A stretch of DNA of 64,000 nt from Candidatus Anammoxibacter sp. (GCA_021777105.1 JAIQZQ010000042.1:1-64000); one strand, 5' to 3'; shown: positions 1 to 9,122, counted from the first letter of the stretch. Notes: generated by a model from the letters alone, not told the origin. Program-made: numbers and translations.

Positions 1-443
1 TCGGCTCGGAATTTACTACCATCTACAAATAAACTGTTACCTTCTATCATCTCTAATTCTATGCATAACTTTACTATTTGACTTAAGACCTTTTTTAGGG
101 CTTTTTTGTTATCACTACGAAATCTACCTATTGTTCTGTAGTCTGGTTTTACATCCGCCATTAACCATATAAATGATAAATTATGATGACACGCTCTTTC
201 TAATCTCCGCTAACTCCCTGTTCCTCCGTACGAATATCCATATACCAATAGCTTTAATATGCTTTTGGGATTATAACTTTTGGCTCACGCCTTGTCTCGT
301 TTTAGCGCAATTCCTAGTTCCTCTATATCCAGCGCTTCTATAAATGCATCGTATACTCGCACTGGGTCATGGGTTCCTATATAATCATCTATTATAGGAG
401 GCAGCATTGTTAACTGGTTTCTATCTCCATCAATATAACTCAT
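1..443 (-). pseudogene. IS1182-family transposase remnant, N-terminal part
   Basis: Reading the minus strand from an ATG at 443 gives a protein that opens MSYIDGDRNQLTMLPP and later contains ADVKPDYRTIGRFRSDN, the DUF772-type N-terminus of IS1182-family transposases. The frame is kept throughout but is broken by an in-frame TGA at 285-287 (codon 53) and an in-frame TAG at 210-212 (codon 78). The second stop falls in the segment YGYSYGGTGS*RRLERA, where relatives read straight through. The copy runs off the left window edge, so its catalytic DDE domain is not visible. Because the frame survives, decay by point mutation looks recent; sequencing error cannot be excluded. No terminal inverted repeat could be assigned. 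Confidence 0.85.
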
Positions 444-961
444 TGTTTTCCTCGTTTTACGTTAATATAATTTGGTAATTCGATTATTATCGCTCTTTAT
501 TTAACTTCCCGCGACAACGAAATACCGACGAGTTCATTTGACACAGTCTGAGGGGCTTGGTAACCAGGGCGATCAGTAATTAAAAAAATATCTTGTCAAA
601 AACTCTCATAATTTAACTGTTGCGATTGTTAACGGCGCTATGTTTTACGCGATCAAAAGACGTTTGAAGCTATCTACAAGACCGACACAGGCAAGAATCA
701 ACAAGCCGCCCCATGTTGCCACGCCACGATATCCGCGCCTTAAAAACATCTTGCCAACCATGCCAAATTTATTGACTAAATCATAACATACAGCGATTAA
801 AGAAATTACATCAAAGTTAGAAATAGTTTACGATTAGGCGCCATAATTGCAATTGTTTAACAACTATTCATTTTGTTTTTTAGATGCGCTTCCTCTCATT
901 TCAAGCCTGTGATTGGAAACTGGTAAAAATTAACATTAACCCGGATTGGAGTTATAAAGAA
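444..961. other. Intergenic stretch without a convincing gene
   Basis: AT-rich DNA between the transposase remnant and the KaiB-like gene. On the minus strand a short open stretch (about 655-820) encodes a possible membrane-helix peptide containing MVGKMFLRRGYRGVATWGGL, with no good start or ribosome site; it may be the tail of a lost gene. The TATCTTGTCAAA word near 589 also occurs in the repeats at 24.3 and 61.8 kb. Confidence 0.4.
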
Positions 962-1258
962 ATGGCAAAATTGCTTTTTAAACTGTTTTTAGCAGGGCCG
1001 GCTAATGAAAGCGATCAATCAATTGTTGAAGTGCGAAAAACACTTGACGATAATCAAGACTTTGAATACGACCTTGAAGTGATTGACGTTTTAAAAAGCC
1101 CTCATATGGCCGAAAGATGCAATATTATTGCCACTCCTACCCTTGTTTTGTCTAATCTCACGCCGCGCCGTATGATAATTGGAGACTTTTCAATTCCCGG
1201 CAAAATATTGGACGGCTTAGGCCTGCTTGATTTTAATGAAAAAGTAGAAAAGGAATGA
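962..1258 (+). CDS. KaiB-like thioredoxin-fold protein
   Basis: A protein of 98 residues with the KaiB family pattern: KLFLAGP at the first strand, a central helix (SIVEVRKTLDD), YDLEVIDVLKSP, the cis-proline strand ATPTLVLSN, and RRMIIGDFS near the end. The open frame runs upstream to 884, but the ATG at 962 is preferred: it has a GGAG ten bases upstream and gives the usual KaiB length of about 100. KaiB in cyanobacteria binds KaiC; stand-alone KaiB-like proteins in other bacteria are poorly understood and are often found with histidine kinases or KaiC-like ATPases. No kaiC is visible here; the next recognisable gene downstream is a regulator-kinase at 2706. Family assignment is firm, function is not. 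Confidence 0.8.
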   Translation: MAKLLFKLFLAGPANESDQSIVEVRKTLDDNQDFEYDLEVIDVLKSPHMAERCNIIATPTLVLSNLTPRRMIIGDFSIPGKILDGLGLLDFNEKVEKE

Positions 1259-1573
1259 TTGCATGAAAGCGAATCGCATCTGTTTTGTGTTTAAAACATG
1301 GCAAAGTTTAAAACCAGAAAAAAGATATGATTCACATGGCGCGGTATTCGTGGCCCGAAACACGAATATCGTGCCCTATACGACAAAGCTGCCGCTCATC
1401 TCGATTCATTCGAATTCGGCAAAATCTTAATTTAGACCGTTATGGATATTATTTTATAATTTTTGCGCTCCATACCGGCTAGTTGCCGCCGTGGTTTAAA
1501 ACCATACCGGCATAAATTTTACTTAACAATTAATCGGAGTAAAAACAGCTCCTTTAAGGCTGTTAACAATAAA

Positions 1574-2380
1574 ATGACCGCAAAAATTATAAGAAAACAA
1601 TGTCCGCTTTATATGATAGTGTCACAATTCCCAAAAATCCTGGAATTCAGAAACAGTTTAGAAAAAAACAGGGTTGTTAACAAATATTTGATAATTGTTG
1701 GCGGTAGCGCTACAGAACGGGACGCATGCATAGATTATATCGCCAACACTCCTTTAGGAAACTCAAGCGCCGGCAAACATAATGGAAATGACGGCATTGC
1801 TTTAAAAAAACATGTTATTGAATCCTCTAACCCTAACGTAAACCTGTTTGACGCTATTTTCAGTAAAAGCGGGCGTAATGAAGCCGGCATGAAAACGGAT
1901 TGTGATAATAATCTATTTGTGTTGCGGCGAGTTGCAAACCTGGACGATGATACATTGCTTAATCTGGCGGAAAAACTTGAAAATCATGAAAACAAACCAA
2001 ATATCCTGATTGCCACAGCCTCAAATAGAGACGAACTATGGAAACTGCCGGAACAATGGAGGCAATTGTTTGACGAGATAGATCTAACAAGACCAAGACC
2101 GGACTCAAGGATAAAAAAACTATGCGAAAACTATGCTCCAATAGAAGAAGTAGATGTTGTATTGTTAAAATACGCTAAAAGATATCCGGGAAAAGGCAGA
2201 AAATTTATTGTAGAGGCGGCATTACCTGAATTGAGAGATAAATTTAGGGCATACGACCTGCAAACAGAAGGCTCGCTCATAACGCGGGTCTCTTTCATAC
2301 GAAAATATTATTTAAATAAACATGAACTATACAGTCCGTCAATTGGCAGTTGGCAATCGGCGGTTGGCAATTGGCTATAA
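1574..2380 (+). CDS. Unrecognised protein, faint AAA+-like features
   Basis: About 268 residues from the ATG at 1574; the frame is open upstream to 1463 and the true start is uncertain because neither site has a strong ribosome site. I do not recognise the family. A strand-rich segment (KYLIIVGGSATERDACIDYI) sits where a P-loop would be in an AAA+ protein, and the later run LFVLRRVANLDDDTLLNLAE followed by PNILIATASNRDELWKLP looks like the Walker B to sensor-1 part of a degenerate sigma54-activator-like ATPase, but the GKT/S motif is missing. That relation is a guess. The last ten or so codons (SIGSWQSAVGNWL) are read through a heptanucleotide repeat, so the C-terminus was probably altered by repeat growth. 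It follows the KaiB-like gene in the same direction, with a 315-bp gap. Confidence 0.45.
   Translation: MTAKIIRKQCPLYMIVSQFPKILEFRNSLEKNRVVNKYLIIVGGSATERDACIDYIANTPLGNSSAGKHNGNDGIALKKHVIESSNPNVNLFDAIFSKSGRNEAGMKTDCDNNLFVLRRVANLDDDTLLNLAEKLENHENKPNILIATASNRDELWKLPEQWRQLFDEIDLTRPRPDSRIKKLCENYAPIEEVDVVLLKYAKRYPGKGRKFIVEAALPELRDKFRAYDLQTEGSLITRVSFIRKYYLNKHELYSPSIGSWQSAVGNWL
2342..2376. repeat. Degenerate heptanucleotide tandem repeat, 5 units
   Basis: Five head-to-tail units: ATTGGCA, GTTGGCA, ATCGGCG, GTTGGCA, ATTGGCT. The array forms the last codons of the preceding open frame and ends just before its TAA. Confidence 0.85.
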
Positions 2381-2489
2381 ACCGGCATCTAAAGCATAGA
2401 GCACGGATGACATAGATTACGCGAACTTACACAGATAAAAGCGATCGCTCTGGTTACCACCACCCCAGCTTTGTAATCGGCAATCCAAT

Positions 2490-2549
2490 AAGCCCCAGCT
2501 TCGCGCGCAAAAGGGAATCAAATATGCGCCAAACACGAAGCTGGGGCTT
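2490..2549. repeat. Inverted repeat of the AAGCCCCAGCTTCG family
   Basis: AAGCCCCAGCTTCG at 2490-2503 is perfectly complementary to 2536-2549, with 32 bases between. The same palindrome family recurs at 63671-63740 near the window end, and a related word (GCGAAGCTGTGGCTTCACGC) lies at 24180. It lies in the 325-bp gap between the unrecognised gene and the kinase. Confidence 0.8.
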
Positions 2550-2631
2550 CTCGAATTGTTTCGCGTCAAAACTGGGGGGTTGGGAGCGAGGTGGAATTCA
2601 AAAATTGAAAATTTTTACCAAAACTTTAGTT

Positions 2632-2680
2632 CACTTTTAACTTTAGATCACTTTAGTCACTTTTCCGGTTTATCCGGGTT
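2632..2680 (+). repeat. Copy of a CCGG-containing gene-leader repeat
   Basis: The block ending CCGGTTTATCCGGGTTAGG is nearly the same as the block at 37030-37070, including the preceding ACTTTAGATCACTTTAGTCA. Shorter versions occur just ahead of genes at 30380-30400, 35523-35541 and 48268-48288. Its meaning is unknown. Confidence 0.6.
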
Positions 2681-2705
2681 AGGTTCTATTTAATTGGATT
2701 TATTA

Positions 2706-3863
2706 ATGACTCTCGAACAATACAAAAAAGAAGATATGAAATTGCTCTATATTGATGACGAGCCTCGCAATTTGGAGCTGTTTTCAATAGCTTTTAAACG
2801 GGAATACACTATTTTTTCCTGCCCTTCCGCAGAGGAAGCGTTTAATATCCTGAAAGAGCAAGGGGAATTTCCCGTTATTATAACTGATCAAAGAATGCCT
2901 GATATGCAGGGAATTGAATTCCTAAAACGTATTATGCTCAATCACATGGACACTATCAGAATTATACTGACATGCCACACTGATGTTGAATTTTTGATAG
3001 AGGCCATTAACATGGCAAAGGTATACCGATATGTGGTTAAACCATGGTCGAAAGAGGAGCTTAGTTTGGCCATAAAGGGCGCGTTTAGCCGTTATTTTCT
3101 TGCAAAAGAAAACAAAATGCTTATTGATCAACTAAAAATAAAAAATCTGAAGCTAACGCAAACTATAGATGAATTAAAACATGCGCAAGCGCAAATCGTA
3201 AGGCAGGAGCAGAAAGCCGTTGTAGGCACATTGGCTCGCGGGTTTTCACATAAGATAAACTCGCTTTTAAATCCTATTGCCCTATTAGAAAATATTAAGG
3301 ACGAGGCAAGCGAAAAGGATCAAAAAAATATTCAATTAATTTATGACGGCAGAGATCAAATTGCGGCCCTTATAGGAGAAATAAACGCCATTGCTAATAA
3401 TGAACTGGTCAACTTCTTAATAGATGAGCATAATTTAAAAGAGCTTGTTGACTACGCTATTAACCTTGCTAAACTTGATCTTGATGTTAAATATAAGAAA
3501 ATTGTGACGGAACACGGTTATGAAGGCAGAATAATGGCTGATAAACGCAAACTAACATTGGTTTTGATAAACCTGATAAGAAACGCCGCGCAGGCAATTG
3601 GAAACTCCAATAAAGGAAAGATATTGATTAAGTCTGAAAAACAAAATGGTCATGCGCGCATAAGCGTCATTGACAATGGTTGCGGGATAGAAAAAGATAA
3701 AATTGACAAGATCTGGGAGTTGTTCTACTCCTCTAAGGGAGAAAAAGGAGGCGGCATCGGCCTGGATATTTGCAAACATATAATAAAAGGACACAATGGC
3801 GAGATTACTTGCGACAGTGAACGGAATAGAGGCGCAATTTTTACATTTTCAATACCGCTTTAA
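2706..3863 (+). CDS. Response regulator fused to histidine kinase (REC-HisKA-HATPase)
   Basis: A soluble hybrid two-component protein of about 385 residues. Residues 12-130 form a receiver domain with acidic pocket (YIDDEP), phospho-acceptor Asp61 in IITDQRMPD, Thr89 and Lys113 in VKPW. Residues 165-225 form a HisKA-like helix pair around His182 (FSHKINSLLNP). Residues 265-385 form the ATPase with N box (NLIRNAAQAI), G1 (DNGCGI) and G2 (GGGIGLDIC). An odd point: the residue after the phospho-histidine is Lys, where HisKA families normally have Glu or Asp, a position important for phosphotransfer and phosphatase activity. The ATG at 2706 is used instead of the TTG at 2694; no strong ribosome site is seen. 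No partner regulator is adjacent, so it may sit within a phosphorelay. Family certain, role unknown. Confidence 0.88.
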   Translation: MTLEQYKKEDMKLLYIDDEPRNLELFSIAFKREYTIFSCPSAEEAFNILKEQGEFPVIITDQRMPDMQGIEFLKRIMLNHMDTIRIILTCHTDVEFLIEAINMAKVYRYVVKPWSKEELSLAIKGAFSRYFLAKENKMLIDQLKIKNLKLTQTIDELKHAQAQIVRQEQKAVVGTLARGFSHKINSLLNPIALLENIKDEASEKDQKNIQLIYDGRDQIAALIGEINAIANNELVNFLIDEHNLKELVDYAINLAKLDLDVKYKKIVTEHGYEGRIMADKRKLTLVLINLIRNAAQAIGNSNKGKILIKSEKQNGHARISVIDNGCGIEKDKIDKIWELFYSSKGEKGGGIGLDICKHIIKGHNGEITCDSERNRGAIFTFSIPL

Positions 3864-3865
3864 AA

Positions 3866-3900
3866 GTTACTGGTTACTGGTTACTGGATGCTGGATGTAA
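3866..3900. repeat. Heptanucleotide tandem repeat after the kinase gene
   Basis: GTTACTG three times, then GATGCTG and GATGTAA, starting three bases after the stop codon of the kinase gene. Confidence 0.85.
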
Positions 3901-4019
3901 GAGCGGAGCCTAGAACGGAGAACTCCGACCGAACAACCTCCCCTCTAAAAAGCTAAGGTTTATACACATCTTCGCCGCAAGTTGGCTTCGTTATTTGATT
4001 CAACATGGCTTCTAAATAA

Positions 4020-4228
4020 TGTAGTGTAGGCGCATCCCCGCGCCGTAGCAGGCAAGTGACGCATATACGTTGTAATTTATGTAATCATGCGTTGAAATCA
4101 CTTGCCACGTGACAGTCAATTTGATAAGCAATGGCAAAACAAGCGTCTTTTTTGCATACGTTTGGGGCAACACAGAGTCGAAAATAACTGCCCCAAACGC
4201 CACGGCGCGGGGACGCGCCTACACTACA
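4020..4228. mobile_element. 209-bp compound palindromic element (MITE-like)
   Basis: The ends are inverted repeats of about 27 bp: TGTAGTGTAGGCGC plus TCCCCGCGCCGT at the left, matched at 4201-4228 with about one mismatch. Between them lie two further stem-loops: GGCAAGTGA at 4051 pairing with TCACTTGCC near 4098, and CGTTTGGGGCA at 4158 pairing with TGCCCCAAACG near 4190. It holds no real gene. A short element with terminal inverted repeats and internal hairpins resembles a non-autonomous transposable element, but no target-site duplication is evident, so the mobile nature is an inference. Confidence 0.65.
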
Positions 4229-4354
4229 GCGGTTAAACAAAAATGTTTTGCCGTCACCTTCAAAAAGCTAGTTTTCCAGCTTGCGAATATGCAAAAAGAT
4301 GGGTACGAGATGTATAATCGATTACGATTGCCATTATGAGTTTTTAAGATAAAC

Positions 4355-6559
4355 ATGAAATTAAACTGTCGAATAAACAAATTAACCGTTCTGATAATAT
4401 TTGCGTCTTTCTTTTTCGCGCTTGTTTTTATAGATTGCGAAACAGACGCGGCAGAGGTAGACAACGCTTCTGATGCTCTTGATATCAAGCAACAGGATGG
4501 AAAGCTAACAGAAACACGGGAGCCGGCATATCCGGTTGTGGCTCAGGTTGCAGGCGGTTATGATGACGTCTTTTTCATTATGCAAGAGGAGTTAATTTCC
4601 ATCGCCTCTAAAACTGAAGAGAGGGCCGCGAATGCTCCGTCGATTATTACTGTTATTACAAGCGAAGAGATTGAAAATATGGGCGCAAAAATATTGCCGG
4701 ATATCATTAGAACAATACCGGGTTTTGACATTATCAAAGACGCGGCGTTTGGCAGAATTGAGATAGGAAGCAGGGGTGTGAGAAAAGCAGACAGAAGGAT
4801 CAAGCTGCTTGTAAACGGCCATACATTGAACAACCATTGGAATGGCGGTTTTTCTTATTGGTTCGACAGTCTTCCATTAAAAAATGTTAAACGAATCGAA
4901 ATTATAAGAGGTCCGGGCTCCGCTCTATACGGCAACAGCGCATTTCTGGCGGTTATCAATGTAATTACAAAAGGCGTTTCAGATATCAACGGCATTGAGG
5001 TTAGCGCCGGATTTGGAACATATGACACACAGAAATACAGTATATTGGCAGGCAAAACATTGCATGGGGTTGATGTTGCGGGCTATATTGACTTTTATAA
5101 CACAAACGGTTTCAACGGATCAATAGGAGAAGAAGCTCTTTTAAGTCAACCTTTATCACAAGCGCCGGGCCAAGTTGACGACAGCAGGAATAAATTCGAC
5201 GTCTCTTTTAACGTTTCGCACAAAGATATAAAATTATATGCCAAATATATGAATAAAGACGCCGAGCCGTTCGCCGGAACAAGATATCTTTTAACGGATG
5301 ACGGCGAACGAATGAACAATTATGCAACCGCCGATCTCAGCTATAAATTAGACTTAGGCGATAAAATAACAGTTAAACCTCGAGCCTATTTTGATCAATA
5401 TGACATTGATTACAGGGTAAATCCATTTCCAGACGGCTTCACTGTAAATGAAGATCTTGACAACGACGGCGATATTGAGGCATTTCCCGAAGGAAAAAAT
5501 TTAAGGGCGCTCGGCAGTTTTCAAAGATTGGGAAGTGAAATACAAACCGATTATAAACTATCGAACAGCAACATTGTCACCTTTGGATTCAGTTATATAT
5601 GGGAAAGGAATGACAACATTCAACATTATTCCAATTTTGACCCTTTAACCGGAGCTTCGCTGGGCTCCATGCAAAACGTATCCGACAATGCAAACTACAT
5701 GGCTGAAGTAACGAGGCAGATATGGGCTGTTTACTTTCAGGACAAATGGGATATAACGAATAAATTAGGCCTTACTCTTGGTGTAAGGCATGATCATTAC
5801 AGCGACTTTGAGGGAACTACCAATCCAAGGTTGGGCCTTGTCTGGGATTTTATGGATAACGCGGCTTTAAAAGTCCTTTACGGCCAAGCTTTCAGGGCTC
5901 CGGGCTTTGTGGAGCTTTACCAGATTAACGCGCCTGTTCGTTTGGGCAACCCTTCCCTCAAGCCGGAAACAATAAGAACATATGAGGTAGGGATTGATTA
6001 TAAATTTTCTAAAAAACTTACCGCCGGGGTCAATTATTTTTTTAATGTTATAAGGGATGAAATAGCTTTTGCGCCGGTTGCCTTATCTGATACCGACACC
6101 CGCTTAATTCACCAAAATGTTAACAGCTCAAACATTCAGGGCATAGAGTTTGAAACCAATGCGTTACTTTCAGATTTTTGGCCCGGCGCTTATGCGTTTG
6201 CCAACTATACATATCTGGACGCTGAATCAAAGGGAGGTCCGTTGCCTGATGTGCCAAAACATAAAGGGAATTTGGGCGTCAACTTCGGCATAACAAAATA
6301 TCTGAACGCAAATCTTCACACATTCATAAGCGGCCCAAGGGTTCGCGCTGAAAGCGATACCAGAGACGATTCGCCGGGTTACGCTATTGCGAATTTGACA
6401 TTGATAGCAAAAGACTTTTTCAAGGATATGAAAATAACGGCATCTTTGTTTAATATTTTTGACAAACAATATGACGATCCCACTCCTATGGGAACTCTTC
6501 CCTCTGATATCCCACGCCCCGGCAGGACGTTTTATGTTGAGTTGGGGTATGAATTCTAG
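4355..6559 (+). CDS. TonB-dependent outer-membrane receptor, copy 1
   Basis: A 734-residue outer-membrane receptor. An N-terminal hydrophobic segment (about residues 8-30) acts as export signal. The plug domain follows (about 75-200) with the typical run APSIITVITSEEIENMG, IPGFDI, RIEIIRGPGSALYG and NAFLAVINVITK. The rest is a 22-strand barrel ending in Phe (YVELGYEF), the usual assembly signal. No TonB-box was located with confidence. An acidic loop DLDNDGDIEAFPEG around residue 370 resembles a calcium-binding DxDxDG loop and would face outside. The substrate is unknown; the plug style matches colicin I/vitamin B12-type receptors. The gene is a tandem duplicate of the next one. With the binding protein, kinase and regulator downstream it may supply a signal rather than a nutrient. 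Confidence 0.92.
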   Translation: MKLNCRINKLTVLIIFASFFFALVFIDCETDAAEVDNASDALDIKQQDGKLTETREPAYPVVAQVAGGYDDVFFIMQEELISIASKTEERAANAPSIITVITSEEIENMGAKILPDIIRTIPGFDIIKDAAFGRIEIGSRGVRKADRRIKLLVNGHTLNNHWNGGFSYWFDSLPLKNVKRIEIIRGPGSALYGNSAFLAVINVITKGVSDINGIEVSAGFGTYDTQKYSILAGKTLHGVDVAGYIDFYNTNGFNGSIGEEALLSQPLSQAPGQVDDSRNKFDVSFNVSHKDIKLYAKYMNKDAEPFAGTRYLLTDDGERMNNYATADLSYKLDLGDKITVKPRAYFDQYDIDYRVNPFPDGFTVNEDLDNDGDIEAFPEGKNLRALGSFQRLGSEIQTDYKLSNSNIVTFGFSYIWERNDNIQHYSNFDPLTGASLGSMQNVSDNANYMAEVTRQIWAVYFQDKWDITNKLGLTLGVRHDHYSDFEGTTNPRLGLVWDFMDNAALKVLYGQAFRAPGFVELYQINAPVRLGNPSLKPETIRTYEVGIDYKFSKKLTAGVNYFFNVIRDEIAFAPVALSDTDTRLIHQNVNSSNIQGIEFETNALLSDFWPGAYAFANYTYLDAESKGGPLPDVPKHKGNLGVNFGITKYLNANLHTFISGPRVRAESDTRDDSPGYAIANLTLIAKDFFKDMKITASLFNIFDKQYDDPTPMGTLPSDIPRPGRTFYVELGYEF

Positions 6560-6564
6560 TTTTT

Positions 6565-6631
6565 GGATGCTGGATTCTGGATGCCGGCTTGATGTGTTTT
6601 TTTTGCAAACTGCCAATTGCCAATTGCAAAC
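6565..6631. repeat. Two heptanucleotide arrays behind TonB receptor copy 1
   Basis: GGATGCT, GGATTCT, GGATGCC, GGCTTGA at 6565-6592, then TGCCAAT, TGCCAAT, TGCAAAC at 6611-6631. The same positions behind copy 2 carry different unit combinations. Confidence 0.8.
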
Positions 6632-6781
6632 AGGACAGGGGTATGCGTTTTAGAAGCTAAATAGAAAATTAAAAACAAGAAATTAACAAGTAAAATGAAA
6701 AATAATAGCAAAAACAGTTACATTTGGTTATATTTTACTTTTTCGTCCGTAATTTAGATATTTTTGTTTTATTATATTTAC

Positions 6782-8947
6782 ATGACTATAAAGTTACAAT
6801 CCTGTTTCTTTGTATTAATCGCCGCTTTCTGTTTTTCACCATGTTTTATTGATTGTGATATAAGCGCGAAAGATTTTGGCAACCAACAAGATAACGACTT
6901 GACCGGGACGCCGGAGGAGATATATCCAAATGTTACCCAAATCTCAGGCGGTTATCATGATGTGTTTACGCTAATGGATCAGCAGTTGGTATCAATCGCG
7001 TCAAAAACTGAAGAGGAGGTTTCAAAAGCCCCTTCAATTATTACTGTTATAACCGCTAAAGAGATTGAGAATATGGGGGCAAGGACATTGACGGACGCCC
7101 TCAGGATTATCCCTGGTTTTGATATAGTTAAGGGCAAATCATTTGGAACTGTAAGGTACTCAGCCAGAGGCATGCAAAACAGCGGCAGCAATAGTAAAAT
7201 TAAAGCGCTTGTAAACAACCATCCACTAAACATGCCTTTATTTGGAGCTACTGCTCTTTTTTTTGATGACTTCCCATTAAAACATGTTAAAAAGATTGAG
7301 GTAATTAGAGGGCCGGGGTCTGCGCTTTACGGCTCCAACGCATTCCTAGCTGTTATTAATATTATTACAAAAAACGCTGAAGATATTGACGGCATTGAGA
7401 TTGCCGGAGGATTTGGCAGTTTTGACACACAGGATTACAGCGTTTTATACGGCAAGAAGGTATATGGAGTTGATATTTCAGGTTTTGCCAATTTTTATAA
7501 CACAAATGGCCTAAGCGAGGCAATAGAGCAGGATAAATTATCCGGCACCCCATTTTCAATTACACCGGGCGACACGGATGACGGCAGAAATAAAATAGAC
7601 CTGAACCTTAAATTGGCATATAAAGACCTGGAATTGAACGGCAAATATATAAATAAGGACACCGAATCATTTGTGGGCTCTGGAGTGGCGCTGACAAATG
7701 ACAACGAGAATTTTCTAAATTATGTTATGGCAAATTTAAGTTATAAAATTGAAAGAGATCGGTTGTCCATAAACCCCAGAATATACTATGATCAATTTGA
7801 TTTTAAATTTGATATACAGGGAACGCCTGAAGGTTTTACATTGCTGGATGATCCGGACGGTGACGGGGATTTCGAAAGGTTTCCTGAAGGCATTAAGTCT
7901 GTCGGACTTGGAACAAATAGAAGGCTGGGCTCTGAAATACAAATAGATTATGAACTGTTTAGTAATAATACTTTTACAATGGGATTTGCTTATGAATGGG
8001 AAACAATGGACAACTCCGAGTCTTTTAATAACAGGGATCCTATAACAGGCGCTTCGCTCGGATCACTGCAGGACACGACGGACACGGCGAACTGGATTAG
8101 GGAGAAAACCAGGCAGATATGGGCTGTCTATATGCAGGATAAATGGGATATAGTGGAAGACATGGGTCTTACAATAGGAATAAGGCATGATCATTACAGC
8201 GACTTTGAGGGGACAACTAATCCCAGGATCGGCTTTGTATGGGATTTTATGGAAAACGCCACTCTTAAATTATTATATGGTCAGGCGTTTCGCGCGCCGC
8301 ACTTCCGGGAGCTTTATAGTGTTAATAATACGGTTAGCATCGGCAATCCAGACCTTAAACCTGAAACAATAAGGACATATGAAGTTGGGTTAGCGTACAA
8401 ATTCACTGATGAGTTAAACGTAAATGTAAATTACTTCTTTAATGTTATAAGGGATGAGATTGTTTTAGGCCCTAAATCCTCGTCAGATGAACCGCGGGTT
8501 TATGGGAATCTGGGAGGCGCAAACATTCAGGGGATTGAGTTTGAAGCAAAAGCCGCCCTTGGCAACTTTTGGGATGACGCGTATTTTTACGCCAACTATA
8601 CTTACCAGGACGCGGAGGCAAAGGGCGATCCATTGCCTGACGCGCCTAAACACAAAGGGAATGTGGGTGTAAATTTTGGATTAACAAAATATCTTAACGC
8701 AAACCTGCACACATTTATAAATGGCCCAAGGCCTCGCGAGGAATCTGACACAAGAGATGATTCTCCGGGCTACGCAGTTGCCAACATGACATTGATAGCT
8801 AAAAATTTCTTTAAGGATATGAAAATAAAGGCGTCGCTGTTTAACCTGTTAGACAAAAACTATTACGATCCGGCGCCAAGTTCCATCCCAAACGACTTGC
8901 CGCGCCCCGGCAGGACGTTTTATGTTGAGTTGGGGTATGAATTCTAG
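6782..8947 (+). CDS. TonB-dependent outer-membrane receptor, copy 2
   Basis: A 721-residue paralogue of the preceding receptor, aligned end to end, with the same plug motifs (APSIITVITAKEIENMG, VEV-like RGPGSALYGSNAFLAVINI), the barrel, and an identical ending (RPGRTFYVELGYEF). The ATG at 6782 is preferred over the in-frame TTG at 6764. The acidic loop is kept but altered (LDDPDGDGDFERFPEG), which fits binding of calcium by the loop in both copies. The most divergent parts are predicted extracellular loops, as expected if the two copies bind different ligands. The downstream spacer was duplicated together with the gene. Ligand unknown. Confidence 0.92.
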   Translation: MTIKLQSCFFVLIAAFCFSPCFIDCDISAKDFGNQQDNDLTGTPEEIYPNVTQISGGYHDVFTLMDQQLVSIASKTEEEVSKAPSIITVITAKEIENMGARTLTDALRIIPGFDIVKGKSFGTVRYSARGMQNSGSNSKIKALVNNHPLNMPLFGATALFFDDFPLKHVKKIEVIRGPGSALYGSNAFLAVINIITKNAEDIDGIEIAGGFGSFDTQDYSVLYGKKVYGVDISGFANFYNTNGLSEAIEQDKLSGTPFSITPGDTDDGRNKIDLNLKLAYKDLELNGKYINKDTESFVGSGVALTNDNENFLNYVMANLSYKIERDRLSINPRIYYDQFDFKFDIQGTPEGFTLLDDPDGDGDFERFPEGIKSVGLGTNRRLGSEIQIDYELFSNNTFTMGFAYEWETMDNSESFNNRDPITGASLGSLQDTTDTANWIREKTRQIWAVYMQDKWDIVEDMGLTIGIRHDHYSDFEGTTNPRIGFVWDFMENATLKLLYGQAFRAPHFRELYSVNNTVSIGNPDLKPETIRTYEVGLAYKFTDELNVNVNYFFNVIRDEIVLGPKSSSDEPRVYGNLGGANIQGIEFEAKAALGNFWDDAYFYANYTYQDAEAKGDPLPDAPKHKGNVGVNFGLTKYLNANLHTFINGPRPREESDTRDDSPGYAVANMTLIAKNFFKDMKIKASLFNLLDKNYYDPAPSSIPNDLPRPGRTFYVELGYEF

Positions 8948-8950
8948 TTT

Positions 8951-8978
8951 CTGGATACAGGATGCTGGATTCTGCCTT
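8951..8978. repeat. Heptanucleotide array behind TonB receptor copy 2
   Basis: CTGGATA, CAGGATG, CTGGATT, CTGCCTT. The flanking DNA (TTGATGTGTTTTTTTTGCAA) is shared with the spacer behind copy 1, but the heptamer units differ. Confidence 0.75.
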
Positions 8979-9122
8979 GATGTGTTTTTTTTGCAAACTG
9001 CCAATTGCTAACTGAACAGGGGTATGCATTTTAAAAGCTAAATAGAATTTTCAAAACAAGAAATTAAAAAATAAAATGATAAAATGCACATTCTTAAATT
9101 AGATATTTATATTGTTTAAATT

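Noticed and set aside
4109..4339. Open frames on both strands across the palindromic element
   Set aside because: They arise from the inverted repeats, have no ribosome site and resemble nothing.
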